From positions 804,828 to 848,898 of the forward strand of contig NZ_RDBN01000037.1 of the NCBI RefSeq assembly GCF_008042075.1: DNA of 44,071 nucleotides, in the 5' to 3' direction. The position numbers and the translations under genes are program-made. The DNA comes from Streptomyces sp. UW30 (lineage in GTDB: Bacteria > Actinomycetota > Actinomycetes > Streptomycetales > Streptomycetaceae). The notes below the pieces were generated by a model. That model did no database searches. It had not been told where the DNA came from and saw nothing but the letters and a program-made list of their open reading frames with translations. Positions 1 to 7,612 of this stretch are shown here, one piece after another (position 1 is the stretch's first letter; each line of letters opens with the position of its first letter).

Positions 1-302
1 GGCCGGGGGAGTGACGTGGCCGCGGGTGAACCGGTGCCGGAGAAGATGACGCCGGGCTCCGCGGGGGTGTGGTTGAGGACCCACAGTCCGATCAGTGTGG
101 CCAGGGCGAACACGACCGCGACGAGGACGGCGAGGACCAGCCGGCGCCGGCGTTCGCGGCGCAGCCATGCGCCGCGCGCCGTGCGATAGGCGTCGGGTGC
201 GGCCTGTACCCCGTCGGCGAGCGCGGAGAGCGCCTGGCGCAGCTCCTGCTCGGTGCGGTCCTCCGTGGTGCCACGCGACGGAGTCGCATCTCGATGCGTC
301 AT
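1..302 (-). CDS. Small single-pass membrane protein, partial (3' end outside window)
   Basis: The reading frame starts ATG at 302 and runs off the left edge, so at least 100 codons are seen. About 50 charged cytoplasmic residues (Arg-rich just before the membrane) are followed by one hydrophobic segment at residues 54-76, then a Pro/Ser/Thr/Gly outside stretch. The ATG overlaps the stop of the SigE-family sigma gene in an ATGA, so translation is probably coupled. A membrane protein directly after an ECF sigma factor suggests a role in its control, but I see no zinc-binding anti-sigma motif, so anti-sigma function is only inferred from position. Confidence 0.75.
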   Translation of the reverse strand, partial: MTHRDATPSRGTTEDRTEQELRQALSALADGVQAAPDAYRTARGAWLRRERRRRLVLAVLVAVVFALATLIGLWVLNHTPAEPGVIFSGTGSPAATSLPR

Positions 303-862
303 CGCCGGGCCTCCATCGCCTGGGTCAGGGCGGCGAGGCCGCGTGCCGTATGGGTCTTGACGGATCCGCAGGAGATCCCCATGGCCGCGGCTATCTCGCT
401 CTCCTTCAGTCCGAGCCAGTGCCGCAGCACCAGCGCCTCGCGCTGCCGGGCGGGCAGCTGCTGGAGCGCGTCGATCAGGACGCGCTGGTCGTCGCGCAGC
501 AGCGCGGCACTCTCGGCGGAGGCGACGAGCTCGTCGGCCGGCTTCTCGACGTGCTTGCGCGCCACTTGGAGATGCCGTATCCGCATCCGCGTCAGATTGC
601 ACACGGTGGAGCGCAGATACGCCTCCGCCGCCTCGGCGTCCCGCAGGCGGCGCCACTTCCGGTAGATCTGGTAGTAGGCCTCCGCGACCACGTTCTCCGG
701 ATCGTCGGCGCCGAGCAGCACCGCGAGGCGCAGCATCGAGGAGTAGTGCAGCTCGAACAGGCGGGCAAGGCCGGCCTCGCGCTCCACGTCGGCCGGGTCG
801 CTCACCGTGGGGGTGAGGGGTACGGCCGGTACCGCACTGGCTTCGCGTCTGAGCTGTCTCAC
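299..862 (-). CDS. SigE-family ECF RNA polymerase sigma factor
   Basis: A 187-residue group 4 sigma factor that should direct RNA polymerase to a small regulon. Region 2 is seen as FELHYSSMLRLAVLL with the following acidic stretch and YQIYRKWRRL; region 4 as LPARQREALVLRHWLGLKE followed by a helix-turn-helix (EIAAAMGISCGSVKTHTARG). I chose the GTG at 862 because it overlaps the stop of the upstream symporter (GTGA); a longer frame upstream only shadows the symporter. It is sandwiched between the symporter and a membrane protein, all coupled by 4-base overlaps, so its synthesis is tied to that of the transporter. The inducing signal is unknown. Confidence 0.88.
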   Translation of the reverse strand: MRQLRREASAVPAVPLTPTVSDPADVEREAGLARLFELHYSSMLRLAVLLGADDPENVVAEAYYQIYRKWRRLRDAEAAEAYLRSTVCNLTRMRIRHLQVARKHVEKPADELVASAESAALLRDDQRVLIDALQQLPARQREALVLRHWLGLKESEIAAAMGISCGSVKTHTARGLAALTQAMEARR

Positions 863-2397
863 GGCTTGTTCGCTCCCGTCTCGGGGCGCCGCCTGACGCT
901 CAGGCGTGACGGCAGGTCGGTCAGATCGGCGCCGCGCGGCACGCCCAGGCGGCTCAGCACCGCGGTCGTGGCCACGGCGACGGTCAGATTGAGCAGCAGG
1001 GCGGCGAGCCCGGCGTAGATCTGCGGCCCGGAGCCCAGCGGCACGACCGACGAGAACCCCTCCCGGACGACCATGCAGGTGCCCGCCACCATCCCCACGG
1101 CCCATCCCGCGAACAGCGCCCGCGGATGCAGCCGCGCGGTGAACAGCCCGATCGCCACGGCCGGGAAGATCTGCAGGATCCAGACCCCGCCGAGGAGCTG
1201 GAGGTTGATGGCGTCCTGGTCGCGCAGCCCGAACACGAACGCCACCGCGCCCACCTTCGCGGTGAGCGACACCGCCTTGGCGATACGCACCTGCCGCTTG
1301 GGCGTGGCCGTCGGCTGGATGTACTCGACATACACGTTGCGTACGAAGCTCGTGGCGGCCGCGATCGACATCACCGCCGCCGGGACCATCGCCCCCACGG
1401 TGATCGCGCCGAACACCAGCCCGGCCAGCGGCGCCGGCATCAGCCGGTCGACCAGCATCGGTACGGCCGCCTCGGCTCCGCCCTCAGGGGCGCGCACGCC
1501 CGTCGCGAGGGCCGCGATGCCGAGGAAGCCGAAGAGGGCGAGCAGCCCGGTCCAGGCGGGCAGCGCCACGGAGACCTTGCGCAGCGTGCGCGGGCCGTCG
1601 GCGGCGAAACCGGCGGTGAGCACGTGCGGGTACATCAGCAGGGCGAGCGCCGAGCCGAGGGCGAGGGTGGCGTAGGCGGGCTGCTGCTCGGGCGTGAGGA
1701 GCAGGGCCGGGCCGCCCAGGCGCTCGGCGGCACCGTCGAAGACGGCACCCGGGCCGCCGAGCCGGTCGAGGACCAGCCAGGTCACCGCGGTCAGCGAGAC
1801 GAAGACCGCCACGGCCTTGAGCGCGGAGATCACGGTGGGCGCGCGCAGCCCGTGCCGGTAGGTGGCCACGGCCAGCCCCGCGAACAGCGCCACCATCACC
1901 AGATCACCGGCCGCACCCCGCGGATACACGCCCCCGGCCGCCAGCACCGCCCTTATCCCGAGCAGTTGCAGCGCCAGATACGGCATCGTCGCGAGGATCC
2001 CGGTCAGCGCGACCACCAGGGCCAGCGGCGCCGAACCGTAGCGGCCGCGCACGAAGTCCGCCGCCGTGACATAGCCGTGCCGACGGGCCACGCTCCACAG
2101 CCGGGTCAGCAGCACGAAGGCCAGCGGGCAGACGATCACCGTGTACGGCACGGCGAAGAAGGCGGGCGCGCCGTTGCCGTACGCCAGGCCCGGTATGGCG
2201 GCGAAGGTGTAGGCGGTGAAGATCGTGCCGCCGAGCAGGAGCCAGGTCCACAGCGGTCCGAGGCTGCGATCGGCCAGCGCCCAGCCCTCCAGGGACGGCA
2301 GCCGGTCGCTGGGCCGCAGGCGCCGCGCGGTGACGGCGAGCAGCGACGCCCCGCCGATCACGGCGAGGAACGTCGCGGTCATGGCGCCGTCGGCCAT
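859..2397 (-). CDS. Sodium:solute symporter, MctP-like
   Basis: A 512-residue integral membrane protein of the SSS family, built of about 13 hydrophobic segments with the typical N-terminal GWALADRSLGPLWTW and TIFTAYTFAAIPG stretches. Family members couple sodium entry to uptake of small solutes. The MctP group carries monocarboxylates and is normally encoded with a DUF3311 partner; here a DUF3311 gene lies next door but on the opposite strand, so the substrate assignment is an inference. The start ATG at 2397 has AAGGA about ten bases upstream. The stop overlaps the GTG of the sigma factor, making this the first gene of a three-gene coupled unit. Confidence 0.85.
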   Translation of the reverse strand: MADGAMTATFLAVIGGASLLAVTARRLRPSDRLPSLEGWALADRSLGPLWTWLLLGGTIFTAYTFAAIPGLAYGNGAPAFFAVPYTVIVCPLAFVLLTRLWSVARRHGYVTAADFVRGRYGSAPLALVVALTGILATMPYLALQLLGIRAVLAAGGVYPRGAAGDLVMVALFAGLAVATYRHGLRAPTVISALKAVAVFVSLTAVTWLVLDRLGGPGAVFDGAAERLGGPALLLTPEQQPAYATLALGSALALLMYPHVLTAGFAADGPRTLRKVSVALPAWTGLLALFGFLGIAALATGVRAPEGGAEAAVPMLVDRLMPAPLAGLVFGAITVGAMVPAAVMSIAAATSFVRNVYVEYIQPTATPKRQVRIAKAVSLTAKVGAVAFVFGLRDQDAINLQLLGGVWILQIFPAVAIGLFTARLHPRALFAGWAVGMVAGTCMVVREGFSSVVPLGSGPQIYAGLAALLLNLTVAVATTAVLSRLGVPRGADLTDLPSRLSVRRRPETGANKP

Positions 2398-2473
2398 GGG
2401 TCACCGTCCTTGGTGTGCCTGTGCCCTCGCGCGAGAGTTGCGCGAACAGCCGGAACGGAGGACAGGAAACCGG

Positions 2474-2487
2474 CGGGAAATTTCCCG
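2474..2487. promoter_or_regulatory. Perfect 14-bp palindrome in divergent promoter region
   Basis: CGGGAAATTTCCCG is a perfect palindrome with an AT-rich centre, unusual in this GC-rich DNA. It lies in the 168-bp gap between the divergent symporter and DUF3311/cstA genes. An additional 8-bp inverted pair, AGAGTTGC at 2434-2441 and GCAACTCT at 2520-2527, brackets it. Its position suggests an operator shared by both transporter units; the regulator is not identified. Confidence 0.5.
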
Positions 2488-2565
2488 GAATTTCGCTGTC
2501 AACCAGTTCCGGGGAGTGGGCAACTCTTGCACAGACCGACAGCGAGCGGGAGAGGAGCGCAGGTC

Positions 2566-2784
2566 ATGGCACGGACCGGTCATCACCGGCTACGGCGCGT
2601 CGCGATCGCAGTACTGCTTCTCGCGCCCGCGGCGGGGCTGCTGTGGGTCCCCTGGTACGCCGGCGCCGAGCCGCGGCTGGCGGGGACGCCGTTCTTCTAC
2701 TGGTACCAGCTCGCCTGGGTGCCGGGGTGCGGCCTCTGCCTGCTCGCCGCGTACGCGCTGACGGACCGACATCGAGAGCGCTGA
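2566..2784 (+). CDS. DUF3311 small membrane protein (transporter partner)
   Basis: A 72-residue protein with two hydrophobic segments (about residues 12-30 and 47-65). It carries the DUF3311 signature LLWVPWYAGAEPRLAGTPFF followed by YWYQLAW. Proteins of this family are encoded beside sodium:solute symporters and are thought to be accessory subunits. The start ATG has GAGAGGAG upstream at good spacing. Normally the family is cotranscribed with its symporter; here it points away from it and is 49 bp upstream of cstA, so it may be read with cstA instead. It could serve either transporter. Confidence 0.85.
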   Translation: MARTGHHRLRRVAIAVLLLAPAAGLLWVPWYAGAEPRLAGTPFFYWYQLAWVPGCGLCLLAAYALTDRHRER

Positions 2785-2833
2785 GCCGTACGTCCCTTTC
2801 GCGCACCCACTTTGCTTCAGGTCAGGAGCCGCC

Positions 2834-4987
2834 ATGCCCAACTCAGCCATGCCCGAATCCGGACGCGGAGCGCCGGAGAAATCACGAATGTCGCCCAAGT
2901 CGGTGGCGATCTGGAGTGCCGTGGCCGTCCTCGGCGCCCTCGGCTGGGCCGTGCTCGCCCTGTCCCGGGGTGAGGAGATCTCCGCCGTCTGGCTGGTCGT
3001 GGCCGCCCTCGGCTCGTATGCGATCGCCTTCCGCTTCTACTCGCGCTTCATCGCCCGGCGGGTCCTCCAGGTCGACGACACCCGCGCCACCCCGGCCGAA
3101 CGCCTGGAGGACGGGGTCGACTACCACCCCACCGACAAGCGGGTTCTCTTCGGCCACCACTTCGCCGCGATCGCCGGCGCCGGCCCGCTGGTCGGCCCGG
3201 TCCTGGCCGCGCAGATGGGCTATCTGCCGGGCACCGTCTGGATCATCGCGGGCGTGATCTTCGCCGGCGCCGTCCAGGACATGATCGTGCTGTTCCTGTC
3301 CATGCGCCGGGACGGCAAGAGCCTCGGCCAGATGGCCCGGGACGAGATCGGCAAGGTGGGCGGCGCCGCCGCGCTGATCGGCGTCTTCGCCATCATGATC
3401 ATCCTGCTGGCCGTGCTCGCGATGGTCGTCGTCAACGCCCTCGCCGAGTCCGCGTGGGGCACCTTCTCGGTCTCCATGACCATCCCGATCGCCCTGTTCA
3501 TGGGCTTCTACCTGCGCTGTCTGCGGCCCGGCCGGGTCGTGGAGACCAGCTTCATCGGCGTCGCGCTGCTGCTGCTCGCCATCCTCGGCGGCGGCTGGAT
3601 CCAGGACTCCTCACTCGCCGGGTACTTCGTCTGGAGCCCCGAGACCCTGGTCTTCTGCCTGGTCGGCTACGGCTTCGTAGCGTCCGTGCTGCCGGTCTGG
3701 ATGCTCCTTGCACCCCGCGACTACCTGTCGACCTTCATGAAGGTCGGCACCATCGCCCTGATGGCCGTCGGCGTGGTGATCGCCGCCCCGAACCTCAAGA
3801 CCGAGTCGGTGACGGAGTTCGCCTCGACCGGCGCGGGCCCGGTGTTCGCCGGTTCCCTCTTCCCCTTCCTCTTCATCACCATCGCCTGCGGCGCCCTGTC
3901 CGGCTTCCACGCCCTGGTCTCCTCCGGCACGACACCGAAGCTGATCCAGAAGGAGTCCCAGGTCCGGCTGATCGGCTACGGCTCCATGCTCACGGAGTCC
4001 TTCGTCGCGGTCATGGCCCTGATCGCCGCCTGTGTGCTCGAACCTGGCCTGTTCTACGCCATGAACTCCCCGGCGGCGCTGCTCGGCCCGACCGTGGACA
4101 GCGCCGCCGAAGCCGTGAAGAACCTCGGCTTCACCATCACTGCGGATCAACTCACCGCGGCGGCCAAGGCGGTCGAGGAGGAGACGCTGGTCGGCCGCTC
4201 CGGCGGGGCGCCCACCCTCGCCGTGGGCATGTCGGAGATTTTCGCCGGGGTGATCGGCGGTGCCGGGATGAAGGCCTTCTGGTACCACTTCGCGATCATG
4301 TTCGAGGCGCTGTTCATCCTGACCACGGTGGACGCCGGCACGCGCGTCGGCCGCTTCATGCTCCAGGACATGCTCGGCAACGTCTGGAAACCGATCGGCC
4401 GCGTCACCTGGAAGCCCGGCATCTGGATCACCAGCGCCCTGGTCGTCGGCGCGTGGGGCTACTTCCTCTACGCCGGTGTCACCGACCCGCTCGGCGGCAT
4501 CAAGCAGCTGTTCCCGCTGTTCGGCATCGCCAACCAGCTGCTGGCCGCCGTCGCCCTGGCCGTCACCACCACCGTGCTGATCAAGTCGGGCAAGCTCCGC
4601 TGGGCCTGGGTGACCGGCATCCCGCTGGCCTGGGACGTGGCCGTCACCTTCACCGCGGGCTGGCAGAAGATCTTCTCCGACAACCCGGCGATCGGCTTCT
4701 TCGCCCTGCGCGACAAGTACGCGCAGGCCATCGAGGACGGTCAGCTGCTGCCGGGCGCCACGGACATGGACGACATGCACACCATCGTGCTCAACAACAC
4801 CGTCGACGGCGTGCTCATGGCGATCTTCCTCCTGCTGGTCCTCACGGTCCTGGTCAACTGCGCGGTGGTGTGCGTCCGTGCGGTCCGAGCGGCGGGGCCA
4901 CTGCCGACGACCGAGGCACCGTACGTCGAGTCCCGCATCGACGTACCCGAGCCGCAGGGCGAGCCGCTGGTGGGGGTTCGCTCATGA
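2834..4987 (+). CDS. cstA: CstA/BtsT-family carbon starvation protein, pyruvate or peptide transporter
   Basis: A 717-residue polytopic membrane protein of the carbon starvation A family. The N-terminal CstA region includes the conserved stretches GVDYHPTDKRVLFGHHFAAI and AGAGPLVGPVLAAQMGYLPG, then the family segment HALVSSGTTPKL in the middle and TTVDAGTRVGRFMLQ near the C-terminal third. E. coli members take up pyruvate (CstA, BtsT), and CstA was earlier linked to peptide use under starvation. AGGAG stands before the ATG. The stop overlaps the ATG of a tiny YbdD-like gene, as is usual for the family. A transporter for pyruvate fits the neighbouring carboxylate permeases. Confidence 0.93.
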   Translation: MPNSAMPESGRGAPEKSRMSPKSVAIWSAVAVLGALGWAVLALSRGEEISAVWLVVAALGSYAIAFRFYSRFIARRVLQVDDTRATPAERLEDGVDYHPTDKRVLFGHHFAAIAGAGPLVGPVLAAQMGYLPGTVWIIAGVIFAGAVQDMIVLFLSMRRDGKSLGQMARDEIGKVGGAAALIGVFAIMIILLAVLAMVVVNALAESAWGTFSVSMTIPIALFMGFYLRCLRPGRVVETSFIGVALLLLAILGGGWIQDSSLAGYFVWSPETLVFCLVGYGFVASVLPVWMLLAPRDYLSTFMKVGTIALMAVGVVIAAPNLKTESVTEFASTGAGPVFAGSLFPFLFITIACGALSGFHALVSSGTTPKLIQKESQVRLIGYGSMLTESFVAVMALIAACVLEPGLFYAMNSPAALLGPTVDSAAEAVKNLGFTITADQLTAAAKAVEEETLVGRSGGAPTLAVGMSEIFAGVIGGAGMKAFWYHFAIMFEALFILTTVDAGTRVGRFMLQDMLGNVWKPIGRVTWKPGIWITSALVVGAWGYFLYAGVTDPLGGIKQLFPLFGIANQLLAAVALAVTTTVLIKSGKLRWAWVTGIPLAWDVAVTFTAGWQKIFSDNPAIGFFALRDKYAQAIEDGQLLPGATDMDDMHTIVLNNTVDGVLMAIFLLLVLTVLVNCAVVCVRAVRAAGPLPTTEAPYVESRIDVPEPQGEPLVGVRS

Positions 4988-5082
4988 GGGCGGCGCGATG
5001 GGTGCGCTGGTACGTACGTGAGCTGATGGACGTACTGAGCCTGCTGCACCGGGAGGACAACAGGCAGGGCCGCTGCTGCTGA
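4984..5082 (+). CDS. Very short YbdD/YjiX-like protein
   Basis: A 32-codon reading frame whose ATG overlaps the cstA stop (ATGA). It begins with an Arg/Trp-rich stretch (RWVRWYVRELMDVL) and ends in GRCC, like the C-terminal Arg-Cys-Cys of the YbdD/YjiX family that usually follows cstA. Family members are about 60-67 residues, so the middle third appears to be missing. Position, coupling and the two ends support the assignment; function is unproven, although YbdD-type proteins are thought to assist CstA-family transporters. Confidence 0.65.
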   Translation: MRAARWVRWYVRELMDVLSLLHREDNRQGRCC

Positions 5083-5106
5083 GGCCATGGGGCGGCTGCG
5101 GGCGTG

Positions 5107-5144
5107 GCCCTTTCAGGTACGTCCGCTGCACGCCCTGAAGGGGC
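5107..5144 (+). terminator. Hairpin after cstA unit
   Basis: GCCCTTTCAGG and CCTGAAGGGGC can pair over 11 positions (one G-U) around a 16-base loop. It follows the last gene of the cstA unit and has no T-run, which is common for Streptomyces terminators. Confidence 0.55.
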
Positions 5145-5168
5145 GCGGGGAACCGCGCGACCAGCCAC
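5137..5168 (+). repeat. Dispersed 30-bp intergenic repeat, copy 1
   Basis: Contains GGGGCGCGGGGAACCGCGCG then ACCAGCCAC. The same element recurs at 18442-18471 and 42331-42359 with few changes. This copy lies between the convergent cstA and SURF1 units. Confidence 0.8.
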
Positions 5169-5255
5169 CGACCACCCGCAGCGGCCCAAAACCGGAAACC
5201 CGCCGCGGTGTCCGCGCGACGGCCCGCAGACCGGCCCGACGACGGCGACGCCCTG

Positions 5256-6053
5256 CTAGACGGAGGCCGGCGCCGACTCCGTCTCCTCCGGTGCCGCTGC
5301 CGCTGCCGCCGCCCGCTCCCGCGCCTCCCGGCGGGCCAGGACCACCCACCCGATGGGAACGCCGGCCGCGAACAGCCACCACTGAAGGGCGTACGCATAA
5401 TTCAGCGGAGCGTTCTCGTTGCCGGGCTTGCCGATCAGTTCCGGTGTGTCGCCCTTGGGCTCGGGTGCCGTCTGGACGACGTAGCCGCCGAGTACGTCGG
5501 CGTCGAGGCGCCCGGCCTCCCGCTCGCTGTTGATCAGCATGACCTGCCGGTCGGGCAGGCCCTTGAGGTTCTTGATGCCGCTCGCCTCGGTCGTCTCGTC
5601 CGGCATCAGCCGCCCGGTGACCGTGACGGTGCCGCTCTGCGCGGCGGGGACCTTGGGGAAGGCCGTCTGGCTCGGACCGTCGGCGGGGATCCAGCCACGG
5701 TTGACCAGCAGCACCTTGCCGTCCGTCAGGACGAGGGGCGTCAGCACGTGGAAGCCGACCTCCTCGTCGGCGTTGACGCGCCGCCTGACCACGACCTCCC
5801 GGTCGGTGTCGAACCGGCCCTGCGCGGTCACGGTGCGGTACCGCTCCTTGGTGGTGACCGTGTGCCCGGGGGACGTCAGCTTCTCCACCGGTACCGGCTT
5901 CGCCTCCAGGGCGTCGGCGACCAGCTGATTGCGGGCGCTGCGCTCCTCGTAGCGGTGCATCTGCCAGAAGCCCAGCCGGATCATCGTGGGGATGAGGATC
6001 AGGGCGACCAGCGTGAGGATCACCCACTGCCGGGACAACAGGAAGCGGTACAC
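5256..6053 (-). CDS. SURF1-family cytochrome oxidase assembly protein
   Basis: A 265-residue protein with a membrane segment near residues 10-28 (WVILTLVALILIPTMI, then the family LGFWQMHRYEER), a large outside domain with the SURF1 stretch LVNRGWIPAD, and a second membrane segment near residues 210-230 (LQWWLFAAGVPIGWVVLARR). SURF1 proteins help insert haem a into aa3-type terminal oxidase. I start at GTG 6053, which gives MYRFLLSRQW as in other members; an in-frame TTG at 6068 is possible but lies in the loop of a hairpin. The C-terminus is Ala/Glu-rich. No oxidase genes are nearby. Confidence 0.88.
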   Translation of the reverse strand: MYRFLLSRQWVILTLVALILIPTMIRLGFWQMHRYEERSARNQLVADALEAKPVPVEKLTSPGHTVTTKERYRTVTAQGRFDTDREVVVRRRVNADEEVGFHVLTPLVLTDGKVLLVNRGWIPADGPSQTAFPKVPAAQSGTVTVTGRLMPDETTEASGIKNLKGLPDRQVMLINSEREAGRLDADVLGGYVVQTAPEPKGDTPELIGKPGNENAPLNYAYALQWWLFAAGVPIGWVVLARREARERAAAAAAAPEETESAPASV

Positions 6054-6081
6054 CCCACGACCGTACAACTCGGTCGTGGGG
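6053..6081. other. Perfect 11-bp stem hairpin at the SURF1 start
   Basis: CCCCACGACCG and CGGTCGTGGGG pair perfectly with a 7-base loop. On the minus strand the stem ends on the first base of the GTG start, so any ribosome site would be inside it. On the plus strand it is followed by GTTTTC, as in a weak terminator. It may be a terminator for the upstream zinc-ribbon gene, a start-masking structure, or both. Confidence 0.6.
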
Positions 6082-6102
6082 CGTTTTCAGGCGGGTACCG
6101 GG

Positions 6103-6336
6103 TCACACCTTGTCGACGATCCCCACCTTTCCCTCCGCGCGAGCGCAGTGGGCGCCGCAGAACCAGTGACCGTCGACCTCGACGCCCTGCCCGATGATCT
6201 GTACACGGCAGTGCTCGCAGATGGGTGCCATGCGGTGGATCGCACAGGAGAAGCAGTCGAAGACGTGCACCACGCCCTGCGCGTGCACCTCGAAGGTCAT
6301 GCCGTAGTCGTTGCCACAGACTTCACATGTCGCCAT
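6103..6336 (-). CDS. Small conserved zinc-ribbon protein (metallothionein-like annotation)
   Basis: A 77-residue cytoplasmic protein with paired cysteines: CEVC near the N-terminus, CFSC with a nearby His (CAIH), CEHC, and CGAHC near the C-terminus. This supports two zinc sites. Similar short Actinobacterial proteins are often labelled metallothionein-like, but a role is not established. It starts with ATG at 6336 and lies upstream of SURF1 on the same strand with a hairpin between, 79 bases before the SURF1 start. It may serve as a metal-binding or protein-interaction module. Confidence 0.75.
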   Translation of the reverse strand: MATCEVCGNDYGMTFEVHAQGVVHVFDCFSCAIHRMAPICEHCRVQIIGQGVEVDGHWFCGAHCARAEGKVGIVDKV

Positions 6337-6415
6337 GCGCCACAGGGTGAGCGGTCACCGGGGCGCGGGCGAGCGGGCTCCGGGCGAGTCGCCACGTAAT
6401 CACCCGTCCGTACGG

Positions 6416-7423
6416 TCACGGCTCCGACGCCGGTTCCACGTCCCGCAGGAGCTGCCCGAAGGCCGCCTCGTCCACCACCGGTGTGCCGAACTGTCGGGCC
6501 TTGACCACCTTCGAGGTGCTCGAGTCCGGGTCGTTCGTGACGAGCAGGCTGGTCAGCCGGGACAGGCTCGTCGACACATGCAGCCCGGCCTCGACCGCAC
6601 GGTCCTCCAACAGATCGCGCTCGACCGACGTGTCCCCGGAGAAAGCCACCCGCATGCCCTGCTTGAGCCTCTTGCCGTCTTCGTAGCGGCCTGGGTTGGG
6701 ATGGGGGCACATGGGTCTTTTGCGGGACGGGCGCCAACTCGTCGGCCGATACGAGCCGTAGCCGCCGGAGCCACCTGCCTGCTGCCCGATCCGGGGCGCG
6801 GCCGTGTCCCGCCACTCGGTCAGCGGCCGGCACTCCTGGAGCGGCAGCCGCACGCTGTCCGCCGCCGCGGCCCGCAGGCTCGGCCGGAACGCCTCCGCCA
6901 GCACGCGCGCGTCGTCCAGCGCGTGGTGCGCCCGCTGCTGGACGACACCGAAGTGCGCCGCCAGCGACTCCAGCTTGTGGTTGGGCAGCGGCAGCCCCAG
7001 CTCCTTCGACAGCGCGATGGTGCACAGCCGCTGCCGCACCGGGGCCTCGCGCTCCGCGCGCGCGTACTCCCGCGCGATCATCTGCCAGTCGAAGACCGCG
7101 TTGTGCGCCACGAGCACCCGGCCGTCGAGCCGGGCCGAGAACTCCTCGGCGATGTCCGGGAAAAGGGGCGCCGCTTCGAGCACGTCGCTCGTCAGGCCGT
7201 GGATCCAGACCGGGCCCGGGTCGCGCTCCGGGTTGACCAGCGTGTACCAGTGGTCCTCGACCTCGCCGCGCGCGTCCAGCCGGTACACGGCCGCGGAGAT
7301 TATCCGGTCGTCCCGGGCCAGGCCGGTGGTCTCCACGTCAACGACCGCGTACCCCTGGGGATACGCGGCCGGCCACGCTGTGGGGGAGGATGCTGCGGTC
7401 GTACGGTCTTCGAGCATGGTCAT
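6416..7423 (-). CDS. DEDDh-family 3'-5' exonuclease with C-terminal BRCT domain
   Basis: A 335-residue protein. The exonuclease half shows motif I VVDVETTGL (D29, E31), motif II in HNAVFDWQM, and motif III HHALDDARVLAEAF, which is the DnaQ/DEDDh set expected to bind two metal ions. After a Gly/Ser/Pro-rich linker (about 215-245), residues 255-330 resemble a BRCT domain (KQGMRVAFSGDTSVERDLLE ... LLVTNDPDSSTSKVVKARQF), which commonly binds DNA ends or phosphoproteins. The combination suggests a role in DNA repair or replication editing. ATG at 7423 or 7417 are both possible; neither has a strong ribosome site. Confidence 0.88.
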   Translation of the reverse strand: MTMLEDRTTAASSPTAWPAAYPQGYAVVDVETTGLARDDRIISAAVYRLDARGEVEDHWYTLVNPERDPGPVWIHGLTSDVLEAAPLFPDIAEEFSARLDGRVLVAHNAVFDWQMIAREYARAEREAPVRQRLCTIALSKELGLPLPNHKLESLAAHFGVVQQRAHHALDDARVLAEAFRPSLRAAAADSVRLPLQECRPLTEWRDTAAPRIGQQAGGSGGYGSYRPTSWRPSRKRPMCPHPNPGRYEDGKRLKQGMRVAFSGDTSVERDLLEDRAVEAGLHVSTSLSRLTSLLVTNDPDSSTSKVVKARQFGTPVVDEAAFGQLLRDVEPASEP

Positions 7424-7612
7424 TGAGGATACGGGCCGCCACTGACAGTCCTCACCGTCAGGTGCCTTGCCCCGCCTGCCTGTTCGAGCCCTGCGAACGC
7501 GAGAACGTCAACCCCGCGACGGGCACTTGGCGTTGCCGTACGTCGGTGAGCCCGCCGCCCGCATGGAGCGTCGGTACGTCCGTGATGCCCCGCGCGGTGC
7601 GATCCTCCGCAT

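Noticed and set aside
863-1105. Longer N-terminus for the sigma factor
   Set aside because: It lies inside the symporter gene; GTG 862 with the GTGA overlap is a better start.
1126-2565. Long plus-strand open frame against the symporter, ending in DUF3311
   Set aside because: It is antisense shadow of the symporter, rich in Arg/Gly/His. Only the last 72 codons (DUF3311) have a ribosome site and family match.
4984-5082. Selenoprotein reading of the small gene after cstA
   Set aside because: There is no in-frame TGA before the end; the two last codons are normal cysteines.
5983-6068. TTG 6068 as the SURF1 start
   Set aside because: It lies in the loop of the hairpin; GTG 6053 gives the conserved N-terminus.
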